Assembly (NCBI RefSeq): GCF_017315945.1
Contig: NZ_JAFLWI010000008.1
Location: 62,001-126,000, forward strand
Length of the DNA: 64,000 bases
Source: Candidatus Enterococcus courvalinii
GTDB taxonomy: Bacteria > Bacillota > Bacilli > Lactobacillales > Enterococcaceae
Direction: 5' to 3'
Shown: positions 9,464-17,591 of the stretch, piece after piece
Layout of the letters: the number at the start of each line of letters is the position of its first letter
How positions within the stretch are numbered: the first letter of the stretch is position 1
Position numbers and translations under genes: made by a program
Notes under the pieces: generated by a model
Databases searched by the model: none
The model's input: only the letters and a program-made list of their open reading frames with translations
What the model was told of the DNA's origin: nothing

Positions 9464-10060
9464 TCAACTAATATACCCATTATTTTTTAACGCTTTTTGA
9501 TGTTCACAAGGTTCCCCAACAATTGTAAAGTTAGTGATTCTAGCGCTTTCTTGTTGATTTGTCCAATCGTACGTGTAGTTTTTGCCAGTCCAGATGCTAT
9601 CACAAGCAAAGCAATGATATTCCACTTCAATTAGTCCAGCTGGGGTTTCAGCTTGAATCCACCCAATACATTTAGCCGTACCATTTGTAATCGTGGCTTG
9701 GTCTAAGTCAAAATCATAAGGATTATAAGTAAATTCTGTTAAAGGTATCGCTTCAGTAGTTAGTGCTTTTGCTAATACAGGATCGACAGGAGCTTTCTCT
9801 TCTGGTACTTTCTGTTCTTTTGATGTTTGTTCTTCTGATACTTGTTTTTCCGGTTGTGTCTGTCCTGTTTGTTGACTTGTTTCAGTTGAAATAGTTGAAG
9901 AAGCAGTCTGATAGACTACTTGCGTTGATAAAGATGTTGATGCTGTTGCTGTCTGTTTTTCTGAAGTAAGCAATGGGAAAGTAAGCATTCCTAAAATAAA
10001 AACACCAATTAATACTACGATTCCTGCCAATACTCCTACAATCACTTGCCATGTTTTCAT
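9464..10060 (-). CDS. Membrane-anchored extracellular protein of unknown function
   Basis: A 198-residue protein. One N-terminal transmembrane segment (about residues 7-31) would anchor it with the rest outside. Residues 35-95 are a Ser/Thr/Gln/Glu-rich low-complexity linker. The C-terminal domain (about 95-198) contains four Cys, two of them in HCFACD and one in GEPCEH, suggesting a disulphide or metal site. I recognise no family. GGAGG precedes the ATG at 10060. It lies at the prophage-chromosome junction, on the opposite strand to the lysis genes and in line with the next lipoprotein gene, so it could be a lysogenic-conversion gene or a host gene. Confidence 0.7.
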   Translation of the reverse strand: MKTWQVIVGVLAGIVVLIGVFILGMLTFPLLTSEKQTATASTSLSTQVVYQTASSTISTETSQQTGQTQPEKQVSEEQTSKEQKVPEEKAPVDPVLAKALTTEAIPLTEFTYNPYDFDLDQATITNGTAKCIGWIQAETPAGLIEVEYHCFACDSIWTGKNYTYDWTNQQESARITNFTIVGEPCEHQKALKNNGYIS

Positions 10061-10163
10061 CGTTCAATCCTCCATTCACTATTAAGTTTAGCGCTTCAAT
10101 AGTGTTTCGTAAATATAAGATATTTTTGTGGTACAGCACACGAAGAGATGAAGTAGGAAAAGC

Positions 10164-10538
10164 TTACTTTCCACTTAATACCTGTTTCAATGCTTCTTCA
10201 ATTTGTTGAACATCGTCAGGATATTGTCTTTGAAGTTTAGTTGCTTCAGCAGTTGCTGCACTTTTAGGTGTTTGAACAGAGTGTTTGATATAAGGATCTT
10301 CTAATGACTCAATATAATCCGTTTGTTCTTGCCAAGATGCTTTGATCGAGTAATAATAATTAGTTTTTTCTGAAGATGCTCTTTCTTGGTAAATTGTTTC
10401 TGATTGCGTGCTAGTTGTCTGAGGAACTATTTGGTTTGTTGAAGTGGTTTCGTTTGTGAATGATAAATTTTCAGAACTATTTTTGGAACCACAGCTTACT
10501 AGAAACGACAGGGAACAAATAAGGATATTGACCAACAT
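10164..10538 (-). CDS. Small lipoprotein of unknown function
   Basis: A 124-residue product with a short hydrophobic N-terminus ending in LVSC, a lipobox, so Cys16 would be lipidated and the protein fixed to the outer face of the membrane. A Ser/Thr-rich stretch follows (about 20-55), then an acidic/aromatic domain with no recognised family. The start is odd: an ATGAAAAAATAATG arrangement puts a three-codon frame with its own AGGTGG site directly over the start used here. One extra A would fuse them into a longer, more typical lipoprotein signal peptide beginning MKKIM. It is parallel to the membrane-anchored gene downstream and may share its transcript. Confidence 0.65.
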   Translation of the reverse strand: MLVNILICSLSFLVSCGSKNSSENLSFTNETTSTNQIVPQTTSTQSETIYQERASSEKTNYYYSIKASWQEQTDYIESLEDPYIKHSVQTPKSAATAEATKLQRQYPDDVQQIEEALKQVLSGK

Positions 10539-10753
10539 TATTTTTTCATTCTTTCCACCTCTGGACGTTTGTTACTTTTGAAAACTTTTTCTTTTACTAT
10601 TAGTATAATACAAATACATAAGAATGGTTTGCGCAGTTCATGTACTTATTTTTGAGTGAACAGTTTATCGTTTTTGTTGAAGAAGCTGTATCAGTTTTCT
10701 TTTCTTTTCAGGATTTTCCTGAATAATGGTAAAATAAAGAAAAGGGGGGATGC

Positions 10754-11806
10754 GTGTTGGAACTTACGTTTTCCATGGTTGATCAAACCACAACGATTTC
10801 TTACGGTGAAACGTTAAGCAGTCTGCTAAAACCATTGGCTATTAGAGAACCAATCTTGTTCTTAACGAATCAGCGTTACTATGATTTGTTTTCAGAAAAA
10901 ATGAATCAATTTTTTGCAAATCAGGCGAATGTTGATTGGTATATTTGTACGAATAGTGCGCAATGTAATAACTTAACAGAACTCGCGCATCTCTTAGACT
11001 ATGTCAAACGTTTTCCGGAAAATCAGCAACTGATTGTGATTGGATTTGGAAATGAAGGAATGATGGAATTAGCTAGTTTTTTTCAAAAACACACGATTCT
11101 CACAACGAAACTTTGGTTGATTCCTGTGTCTGCTCGTTCATTTGGTGGAGCATTAACAAACAAACGCAGCATTTTACAGTTGCCTTATCAGGCTGTTTTA
11201 GAAACAGAGAATTTGCCAGAACAAATTTTCTATGACCAAACGATTAGTGATCGCCAAGTTGAAGGCAAACAAATCGACTTTTTAACGTTCATTGTTTGTG
11301 GATTGGTTTGTGATTATGGTTTCTTACAGAATTTATACAAAAATTACTCAACCCAGCAAAAATTACACAATGTACCTTTTGCCGGGATGCTTGAAGAATT
11401 GGTCCATTTTTACCAAGAAGAGGCGGAAAATCTTGCAACTTATGGTAAACTATTTGAGCAAGCTTTTTATCTAACAGAAAACGGACATTTATTATCAGCA
11501 AGTATGAAAAAATTTTTAGGATTGATTTTTCAACTAGTTTGGAATATCGAACGAAATGAAATCTCTTTTCAATTGAAAAATTTTTTTATTTGGTTGCAAC
11601 ATCTTGGCTATCCAATTGATTGGTTGGAACAGCTATCTGAAGCTGAATATTTAGAAAATGTCTTGAGTTTAGCAGAAAAAAGCAAAAAGATTCTTGTTTT
11701 AGAAAAAATTGGTATAATAGAAGGATACCATTCACCGAGCGAGAATGAATTGTTGAAAATGATGACAAGATATCAACAAATTGTCAACGAGATTAGAGGG
11801 AATTGA
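10754..11806 (+). CDS. 3-dehydroquinate synthase-like protein, probably catalytically inactive
   Basis: A 350-residue protein that can be laid along AroB by eye. A GFGNEG segment stands at the nucleotide-binding GGG site. IPVSAR...GGALTNK matches the PTTLLA...GGKTAVN region, and a segment near 165-190 matches the GMAEVIKYG helix. The metal-binding motifs are lost: GHTFGHA is represented by GKLFEQA and HGEAV by NGHLL, so both zinc-ligand histidines are missing. It is therefore unlikely to make dehydroquinate. The start is GTG 10754 or TTG 10757 behind AAAGGGGGG. It lies next to ypiA, which in Bacillus follows the aro operon, so a derived aroB paralogue fits the location. Confidence 0.6.
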   Translation: MLELTFSMVDQTTTISYGETLSSLLKPLAIREPILFLTNQRYYDLFSEKMNQFFANQANVDWYICTNSAQCNNLTELAHLLDYVKRFPENQQLIVIGFGNEGMMELASFFQKHTILTTKLWLIPVSARSFGGALTNKRSILQLPYQAVLETENLPEQIFYDQTISDRQVEGKQIDFLTFIVCGLVCDYGFLQNLYKNYSTQQKLHNVPFAGMLEELVHFYQEEAENLATYGKLFEQAFYLTENGHLLSASMKKFLGLIFQLVWNIERNEISFQLKNFFIWLQHLGYPIDWLEQLSEAEYLENVLSLAEKSKKILVLEKIGIIEGYHSPSENELLKMMTRYQQIVNEIRGN

Positions 11807-13060
11807 ATGAAAACGTATAGTGAAAAAATGTTACAAGCCTTGTCTGAAGAAGATTTAGCACAGGCACAGCTATTGCTTGTACAGGCTTTAAAGGAAGACC
11901 CAGCAGATGTTTTAGCTGAATTAGGAGAAGAGTTACTAGCAATTGGCTTTTTGGAAGAAGCAAAACAAATTTTTGAACAACTTGTAACACAATATCCTGA
12001 AAATGATGGCTTAAATATTCCATTGGCAGAGATCGCGATTGAAGATAATGAAATTGACGAAGCATTTACGTATCTAGAAAAGATAAGTAAAGAGAGTGAT
12101 TATTATCCGCAAGCGTTATTAGCCATTGCTGACTTGTACCAAGTAATCGGGATCCCAGAAGTAAGCGAAGCGAAATTAAAAGAAGCAGCTAGTTTACTTC
12201 CCGACGAGCCATTGATTCAATTTGCTTTAGCAGAATTGTATTTTTCAGTGGACCGTTTTAAAGAGGCCGCTGTTATTTATGACAACTTGTTAAACAGTCA
12301 GATCAAAGAAATTTCTGGTATTTCGATGCAAGAACGTTTAGGTCAATCACTAAGTATGCAAGGTGAATTTGAAGCAGCAATCAAACCATTAGAAGCAGCA
12401 TTGGAAGAAGATCGTACAGATGATCGATTGTTCCAGTTAGCTTTTACGAATTTACAATTAAAAGAAAATCAACAGGCAATCAATTATCTGCAAGAATTAC
12501 GGACAGTTAATCCGCACTATCAATCACTTTATTTGTATTTAGGACAAGCGCTACAAGAAGAAGAATTGGTTGAAGAAGCACAAACAGTGTTGGAAGAAGG
12601 AATCAAAGAAAATCCTTATCAAGTCGAACTGTATCATTTGGCTTCTGAAAACGCCTTTCGTTTGCATGACAAAGAAAGTGCTGAAAAATTATTGTTGCAA
12701 GCTCTTGAATTAGGAGAAAAACAAGATGATACGTTATTGACTTTAAGTAATCTTTACTTAAATGAAGAACGTTATGAAGATGTTATTAATGCAGTCAACC
12801 AAATGGAAGAAACAGCAAATCCATATGCCGAATGGAATTTGGCTCATGCGTATAATGAATTAGAAGATTTTGCTGTTGCAGCGCTCCATTATGAGCAAGC
12901 TTTCCACGAGTTGCAACATGAACCAGATTTCTTGAAAGAATACGCATTTTTCTTACGTGAAGAAGGAAAACTGGATCAAGCAAAAGAACTATTAAAACAT
13001 TACTTACATCATGAACCTGGAGATATGGAGGCCCTGTCTTTATTAGATGATCTATCATAA
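11807..13060 (+). CDS. ypiA: Tetratricopeptide repeat protein, YpiA family
   Basis: A 417-residue cytoplasmic protein made almost entirely of TPR helical hairpins; the repeated pattern with A/L at packing positions and acidic surfaces runs from residue 8 to the end. It starts directly after the stop of the preceding gene, so the two are cotranscribed. In B. subtilis ypiA and ypiB are neighbours at the end of the aro cluster, and the same pair occurs here. TPR arrays act as protein-binding scaffolds; the partner is unknown. No signal peptide or membrane segment is present. Confidence 0.85.
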   Translation: MKTYSEKMLQALSEEDLAQAQLLLVQALKEDPADVLAELGEELLAIGFLEEAKQIFEQLVTQYPENDGLNIPLAEIAIEDNEIDEAFTYLEKISKESDYYPQALLAIADLYQVIGIPEVSEAKLKEAASLLPDEPLIQFALAELYFSVDRFKEAAVIYDNLLNSQIKEISGISMQERLGQSLSMQGEFEAAIKPLEAALEEDRTDDRLFQLAFTNLQLKENQQAINYLQELRTVNPHYQSLYLYLGQALQEEELVEEAQTVLEEGIKENPYQVELYHLASENAFRLHDKESAEKLLLQALELGEKQDDTLLTLSNLYLNEERYEDVINAVNQMEETANPYAEWNLAHAYNELEDFAVAALHYEQAFHELQHEPDFLKEYAFFLREEGKLDQAKELLKHYLHHEPGDMEALSLLDDLS

Positions 13061-13072
13061 GGGGTGATCAAG

Positions 13073-13648
13073 ATGTTTATAAATGTGCGAGAAAAAAAGA
13101 ATTTCTTAACGTGGATGGTGAACCATGTTTCGTTTAGTCGCCGTGAAGTTTTTTGGATTTTGAATTACTTGTCAAATCATGAAGCGATTTTGAAAAATGT
13201 TCATTTTGTTGAGGGGGCGGATCAAACTTCCCGTGGCTTACAAATCAGCGACTTGTCTGTAGCTGGTGAACCAATGAAGTTGTTTTTAAAAGGCAAAGTA
13301 TTTACTGATACGGATCAAATTTTTCATGAAATTCGATTGAATCGAACGGAACCGTTGTACGTGGAATGTTTTTTTGAAGATGCTTGGCAAACGAGTGAAT
13401 ATCTATCGATTTTAGAAGATAATCCTTTTGCTACTTGGGATTCAACGATTGCAGAAGAAGAAACAGAAGCAATTGAAAAATACTTTCAAGCAAAAGAACA
13501 AGAGGCACAGTTAAAGATGCTTTACGCACAAATTGATCAAGCATTAGAAGATGGAAATAAGGATGCGTTCTTGAAACTATCCGATGAAGTCAATCGCCAA
13601 ATTCTAGCAGATGCGCAAAAAGCGTCAAATAAAAATGGCGTTAGCTAA
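13073..13648 (+). CDS. ypiB: UPF0302 family protein YpiB
   Basis: ATG 13073 is chosen over the in-frame GTG 13064 because AAGGGG at 13059-13064 is then correctly spaced; it gives 191 residues. The N-terminal half ([19 protein letters not shown] and following) is typical of UPF0302, and a short acidic C-terminal helix region corresponds to the IDEAL part (about residues 145-185) that binds small partner proteins. Biochemical function is not established. It lies 12 bases after ypiA, supporting an operon. A repeat element begins immediately after its stop. Confidence 0.85.
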   Translation: MFINVREKKNFLTWMVNHVSFSRREVFWILNYLSNHEAILKNVHFVEGADQTSRGLQISDLSVAGEPMKLFLKGKVFTDTDQIFHEIRLNRTEPLYVECFFEDAWQTSEYLSILEDNPFATWDSTIAEEETEAIEKYFQAKEQEAQLKMLYAQIDQALEDGNKDAFLKLSDEVNRQILADAQKASNKNGVS

Positions 13649-13649
13649 T

Positions 13650-13832
13650 CAAAGAAGCTGCTTGGGGAACACCATGGATAAGGTTGTGGCGCAAAATGTT
13701 TAGCTCCGACAAGATAACGAGCAGACATGTAAAATAGCTTTCAATTGTTTGTTATTTCGAAGAGTTATTTTGAGAACACCGTTGATTTGGAAGAAAGGCT
13801 GTGACAATATTTTTGTCACAGCCCTTTTTTTT
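13650..13832 (-). repeat. Dispersed intergenic repeat, copy 1 (with terminator-like hairpin)
   Basis: Read on the minus strand this stretch begins with a hairpin (GGGCTGTGACAA / TTGTCACAGCC, 13797-13823), then ACGGTGTTC at about 13782, a segment with AGCTATTTT, CTTGTCGGAGC and CGCCACAACC, and a second unit start ATGGTGTTCCCCAAGCAGC at about 13675. The two unit starts are 107 bases apart. The same order of motifs occurs at 16460-16690 and, without the hairpin, at 61040-61176. Confidence 0.75.
13797..13832 (+). terminator. Terminator between ypiB and the YitT-family gene
   Basis: An 11-bp stem (GGCTGTGACAA / TTGTCACAGCC) followed by nine T residues on the plus strand. It ends the ypiA-ypiB transcript; the stop codon of the convergent gene lies inside the stem. 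The hairpin is part of the repeat element. Confidence 0.85.
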
Positions 13833-14706
13833 GTCTGAATGTCAATCGTTTCGCTTGAGGCTTTAAATAGGTAAATCCTTCACCGGCCACTTCATGAACA
13901 TTAATGACGGAAATAAAAGCTTGTTCATCAATTTCATAGATGATTTGCTTGGCAGAAGCTAATTCACTGGAACTGACAACTAAGTAAATTATTTTCTTCG
14001 AATAACCAGAAAATCCACCTTCACCATTTAAAAAAGTGACGCCTCGTTGTAGACCAGTCATCAATAACGGTGCGATTTCTTCGCTTTTATTAGAAACAAC
14101 TAGTAGCCCTTTTGCGGAATAGCCACCATCAAGAATCGAATCAACCACTCGACTAAACACGTACGAAACAATCAAGGTGTACATCATTCGTTTCAAATCA
14201 AGATAAGTTAATGAAGCCAGTAAAACGATAATATCAAAAGTGAGTAATGAGCGCCCCATAGAAATACCATAATTCTTTTCTAAAATACGTGCGATGATGT
14301 CACTACCGCCAGTCGTTCCTCCCATACGATAGACCAAACCGCTACCCACGCCAGCAATGAGTCCTGCTAATAAAGCAACAATCAATAAGTCATGTTCTAA
14401 ATTGATCTCGATGGGGACACGTTGCCAAACCCAAAGAGCAGCTGATAAAGAAACGGTTCCTAGAATTGTGTAAGCTAGTGAGCGTCTACCAAGAATTTTT
14501 CCACCAATGAGAATCAACGGAATATTGATAAGTAAAGTTGTATAAGCGGGATCAATACCAAAGAGTGCGCGTAAAATCAAAGTAATCCCTGAAACGCCCC
14601 CTTCAGCTAAGTGATTTGCGATATTTAGATAAACAAGTCCAAAGGCATAGATACTTGTTCCAATAATAATAAAGAAAACCTCTTTAATTGTTTTTAATAA
14701 TGTCAT
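13816..14706 (-). CDS. ypjC: YitT-family membrane protein with DUF2179 domain (YpjC-like)
   Basis: A 296-residue protein. ATG 14706 follows GCAGGGAT; an upstream in-frame TTG at 14739 has no good site. Residues 1-205 contain five or six transmembrane segments of the YitT family with GG-rich loops (GGVSGI, GGTTGGSDI). Residues 210-290 form the cytoplasmic DUF2179 domain. Transport is suspected for the family but the substrate is not established. In B. subtilis ypjC lies beside ypjD and close to cca; here the next genes are ypjD-like and cca on the other strand, which supports the ypjC assignment. A shorter paralogue is at 62331. Confidence 0.8.
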   Translation of the reverse strand: MTLLKTIKEVFFIIIGTSIYAFGLVYLNIANHLAEGGVSGITLILRALFGIDPAYTTLLINIPLILIGGKILGRRSLAYTILGTVSLSAALWVWQRVPIEINLEHDLLIVALLAGLIAGVGSGLVYRMGGTTGGSDIIARILEKNYGISMGRSLLTFDIIVLLASLTYLDLKRMMYTLIVSYVFSRVVDSILDGGYSAKGLLVVSNKSEEIAPLLMTGLQRGVTFLNGEGGFSGYSKKIIYLVVSSSELASAKQIIYEIDEQAFISVINVHEVAGEGFTYLKPQAKRLTFRQKKGL

Positions 14707-14857
14707 GTGATCCCTGCTTTCGATAAAAATAGCTGACAAAGTTAGAAAATTTTTTCAATTCAATATTTAATGTAGCATGTAATTTTCATTTTCACAATTG
14801 CTCTTAACTATGTTTTACTGTAAAGTTTTGTTAGGATAGTCTTGAAAGGGGAACGTT

Positions 14858-15205
14858 ATGAAGAACGAACGGACATTAAGAAGTATGCAGATAGAAGTGG
14901 ATGAGTATATCCAACAATTCAAGGTCGGTTATTTTTCTCCTTTAGCGCAAATGGCACGCTTGACGGAAGAAGTTGGCGAGCTTGCGCGAGAAGTCAACCA
15001 CTCTTATGGTGAAAAAGCGAAAAAGAAAACGGAGAAAGAAAATTCTGTTGCACAAGAGCTAGGCGATGTGCTTTTTGTTACAATGATTATGGCTAATTCA
15101 CTAGAGATTGATTTGACAGAAACTTTTGAGAAAAATATGGAAAAGTTCAATCAAAGAGATCATTATCGATTTGAGAGAAAAGATGGCCAAAGCGGCGAAG
15201 AATAA
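14858..15205 (+). CDS. ypjD: MazG-like nucleotide pyrophosphohydrolase (YpjD)
   Basis: A 115-residue protein of the all-alpha NTP pyrophosphohydrolase superfamily. The metal-binding EEVGEL (about residues 30-35) and ELGDVLF (about 71-77) motifs are both present. Such enzymes split non-canonical NTPs to NMP and pyrophosphate and so clean the nucleotide pool. GAAAGGGG precedes the ATG. It stands 37 bases before cca, an arrangement close to ypjD...cca in Bacillus, so the two probably share a transcript. Confidence 0.85.
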   Translation: MKNERTLRSMQIEVDEYIQQFKVGYFSPLAQMARLTEEVGELAREVNHSYGEKAKKKTEKENSVAQELGDVLFVTMIMANSLEIDLTETFEKNMEKFNQRDHYRFERKDGQSGEE

Positions 15206-15242
15206 ACGTCCTATCAAAGAGAAATACTAAAGAGGTAGAAAA

Positions 15243-16448
15243 ATGAAATTAGAACAATTACCGTTGGAGTACCAAAAGGCGATTCCAGTTTTACAAAAAT
15301 TAGAACATGCCGGATATGAAGCTTATTTTGTCGGTGGGAGTGTTCGCGACATCTTGTTACATCAAGAAATTCATGACGTGGATATTGCAACGAGTGCGTT
15401 CCCACAAGAAATCAAAGCGCTATTCCCTCGAACGATTGATGTCGGCATTGAGCACGGAACCGTTTTAGTCTTAGAAGAAGAACAATATGAGATCACAACC
15501 TTTCGAACAGAATCGACCTATCAAGATTTTCGACGTCCGGATAAAGTGGAATTTGTTCGTTCGCTTGAGGAAGATCTAAAGCGTCGTGATTTTACAATCA
15601 ATGCATTTGCTTTAAAAGAAGACGGAAAAATCATCGATCTTTTTGATGGGTTGGCTGATTTACATAACCATGTTTTACGAGCTGTAGGAAATCCTCACGA
15701 ACGTTTTCATGAAGATGCACTACGAATGATGCGTGGGCTGCGATTCGTTAGTCAATTGGGCTTTGAATTAGAATTAGAAACAGTGGAAGCAATCAAAGAA
15801 AACCATGCCTTATTGGGGAAAATTTCTGTTGAGCGAATCAATATTGAATTTGTTAAAATGCTTTTGGGAAAAAATCGTCGAGCGGGTTTACAGGCATTTG
15901 TTGAAACCGAGTGTTACATCTATTGTCCAAATCTAAGTGAGCAAGGTGAGGCCTTACTGCGAATGGCCGATTTGCCAGAAGTTCCGTTGAAAACGGAAAG
16001 TCAAGCATGGGCATTGTTACTAAATCAATTAGGTCTAGCTGGTTCAGCAGTCCGCCCCTTTTTGAAAAGTTGGAAGTGCTCCAATCAAATGATCAAAGAG
16101 GTACAGGCGTTAGTTCAAGGATTGACTTTGCGACAACAGGGACCGTTATTACCAATGTCTCTGTATCAACTAGGCGAAACAGCAGCTGTTCAAGTAGAAG
16201 AGTTAATGGTTTACTTTGAGAAAACACCTGAGCTTACGAAAGTGAAGAAAGATTATCAAGAACTTCCAATCAAATCATTACGAGAATTAGCGATTGATGG
16301 GAAAATTTTACTAGCTACGATGGAGCGAAAACCAGGTCAGTGGGTCAGTGAGGCGCTGCAATCAGCAGAAGAAGCGGTCATTAATCAAGTAGTGAAAAAT
16401 GAGCGTGAAGCATTATTGACTTACGTGAAGGAGCAACTCAGTAATTAA
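15243..16448 (+). CDS. cca: CCA tRNA nucleotidyltransferase
   Basis: A 401-residue class II CCA-adding enzyme. The head domain shows GGSVRD (about residues 31-36) and the catalytic DVDIAT carboxylates (about 45-50), then RRDFTINA and the ERxxxE-type segment around 190-205. It adds or repairs the 3' CCA of tRNAs using CTP and ATP without a nucleic acid template. The length fits the Firmicutes enzyme. GAGGT precedes the ATG. A terminator and a repeat element follow. Confidence 0.95.
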   Translation: MKLEQLPLEYQKAIPVLQKLEHAGYEAYFVGGSVRDILLHQEIHDVDIATSAFPQEIKALFPRTIDVGIEHGTVLVLEEEQYEITTFRTESTYQDFRRPDKVEFVRSLEEDLKRRDFTINAFALKEDGKIIDLFDGLADLHNHVLRAVGNPHERFHEDALRMMRGLRFVSQLGFELELETVEAIKENHALLGKISVERINIEFVKMLLGKNRRAGLQAFVETECYIYCPNLSEQGEALLRMADLPEVPLKTESQAWALLLNQLGLAGSAVRPFLKSWKCSNQMIKEVQALVQGLTLRQQGPLLPMSLYQLGETAAVQVEELMVYFEKTPELTKVKKDYQELPIKSLRELAIDGKILLATMERKPGQWVSEALQSAEEAVINQVVKNEREALLTYVKEQLSN

Positions 16449-16459
16449 AGTATAAGAGA

Positions 16460-16497
16460 GGGGCCGTGGCAAAAAAATATTTTTGCAGGCCCTTTTT
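16460..16497 (+). terminator. Terminator after cca (hairpin head of repeat copy 2)
   Basis: GGGGCC-GT-GGCAAAAA pairs with TTTTTGC-A-GGCCC and is followed by TTTTT. By sequence and position it corresponds to the hairpin at 13797-13832, so it seems to be part of the repeat element and not private to cca. Confidence 0.8.
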
Positions 16498-16690
16498 CTG
16501 AATCAATATTGTTTCCCAAACAGCTTTTCCAAGTAGCTTGCATCCACTTCAATACAGGAAGAGCTATTTTGTGTCTGGCTATATTGTCGGGCAAAAATGT
16601 TTTGAGGCACAATTTCTATTCACGGTGTTCCTCAAGCAGCTTCTTCAACAATAAGTTCTCTATTGATCAAAATATGAAAAACTATTTTTA
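16460..16690 (+). repeat. Dispersed intergenic repeat, copy 2
   Basis: After the hairpin comes TGTTTCCCAAACAGCTT (16510), then GAAGAGCTATTTT (about 16559), TATTGTCGGG, a GAGGCACAATTTC segment, and a second unit start ACGGTGTTCCTCAAGCAGC at about 16622. It then runs through TCAAAATATGAA to a second, decayed AACTATTTT. Unit spacing is about 116 bases. The gene-free stretch 16449-16831 consists of this element plus about 140 bases upstream of the next gene, in which an extended -10 (TG-T-TATGCT at 16779-16784) is the only visible signal. Confidence 0.75.
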
Positions 16691-16831
16691 GAAAAATATC
16701 CTGATTGCTTGAAGCAAATCGGTTGGAGCAATAACCTCTTGATTTTTAGAACTTAAAATGTGACCACTTACATTTGTTATGCTAAACTTGTAGTGCAATG
16801 CTGATTATTATTTGGAAGAAGGAGATTTTTT

Positions 16832-17287
16832 ATGAAAAAAGAAATGACAGCGCTAAAATTTTATTTCCGTAATGGAGAAACTTGGACGATTGATCGTCGT
16901 CATATTGGTGACTTATGGATCAAACAAATTACAACGAGCTTTGGAAGAATCAAGGGAAGTGAATTTGTTGAGATTCATCCATGTGCTGGATTTAAAATCG
17001 AAATTTTTCAAGAAGGCGACTCAGTTGCAACTCATGATATCAACTTGGGCGGCTTAGAAATGGGCATGTTTAGCCGTGCGTTAAAATATGAAGATATTGA
17101 ACGAATGGAAATTTTATATCGTAATGGTACGCCTGATATGGTTTACTTCCCTTACATGGACAAAGGAACAGAAGGTTTGGATAATCAATATCAATCAACA
17201 AAAATCAGTGAACAAACTGGAAGCTTGTACATCGTCATCAATCCTGAACAACGTGTAGAAGAAGTTTACGGACAATTTTTCGAATAG
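16832..17287 (+). CDS. Conserved hypothetical protein, lineage-specific
   Basis: A 151-residue soluble protein behind a good AAGAAGGAG site. There are no membrane segments or signal peptide. It is a mixed alpha/beta sequence with a Trp/Arg-rich N-terminus (ETWTIDRRHIGDLW) and several Gly-Met pairs (GGLEMGMFSR). I recognise no family and see no catalytic motif. It sits alone between the repeat element and a 304-base gap, so it is probably monocistronic. Codon use looks like its neighbours. Confidence 0.7.
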   Translation: MKKEMTALKFYFRNGETWTIDRRHIGDLWIKQITTSFGRIKGSEFVEIHPCAGFKIEIFQEGDSVATHDINLGGLEMGMFSRALKYEDIERMEILYRNGTPDMVYFPYMDKGTEGLDNQYQSTKISEQTGSLYIVINPEQRVEEVYGQFFE

Positions 17288-17591
17288 AAAAAGTAGTAAA
17301 ATGTATTTGTTTTTTCCTCAACTATGGGGTGAAAAATGGATACATTTTTTGCTGCATTCATTTGTAAAATTGCTTAGTGCAGTGAAATGAAAACTTCATT
17401 TTTATTTTCTGAAAGAACTTTTTAATTTTTTTGCGGAAAACTTGCTATCTTGCATCTTTTGGAATAGAATAGGGTCTTGAAAAATCATTGTAAACAGCAA
17501 ACGGACAATAGTGAGACAAGGGATGAGCTCGATTAAAAGAGTTCAAAGTTTTGCTATCAGATGTGCAGTTTGTATATAGGAGATCTGAAAA
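17288..17591. other. Intergenic region with an imperfect hairpin
   Basis: The only clear structure is an imperfect inverted repeat at about 17299-17350 (AAAATGTAT...TTTTTTC against GAAAAAT...ATACATTTT) ending in a T run, which could terminate the preceding gene. The rest is AT-rich with no convincing promoter or gene. Confidence 0.5.
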
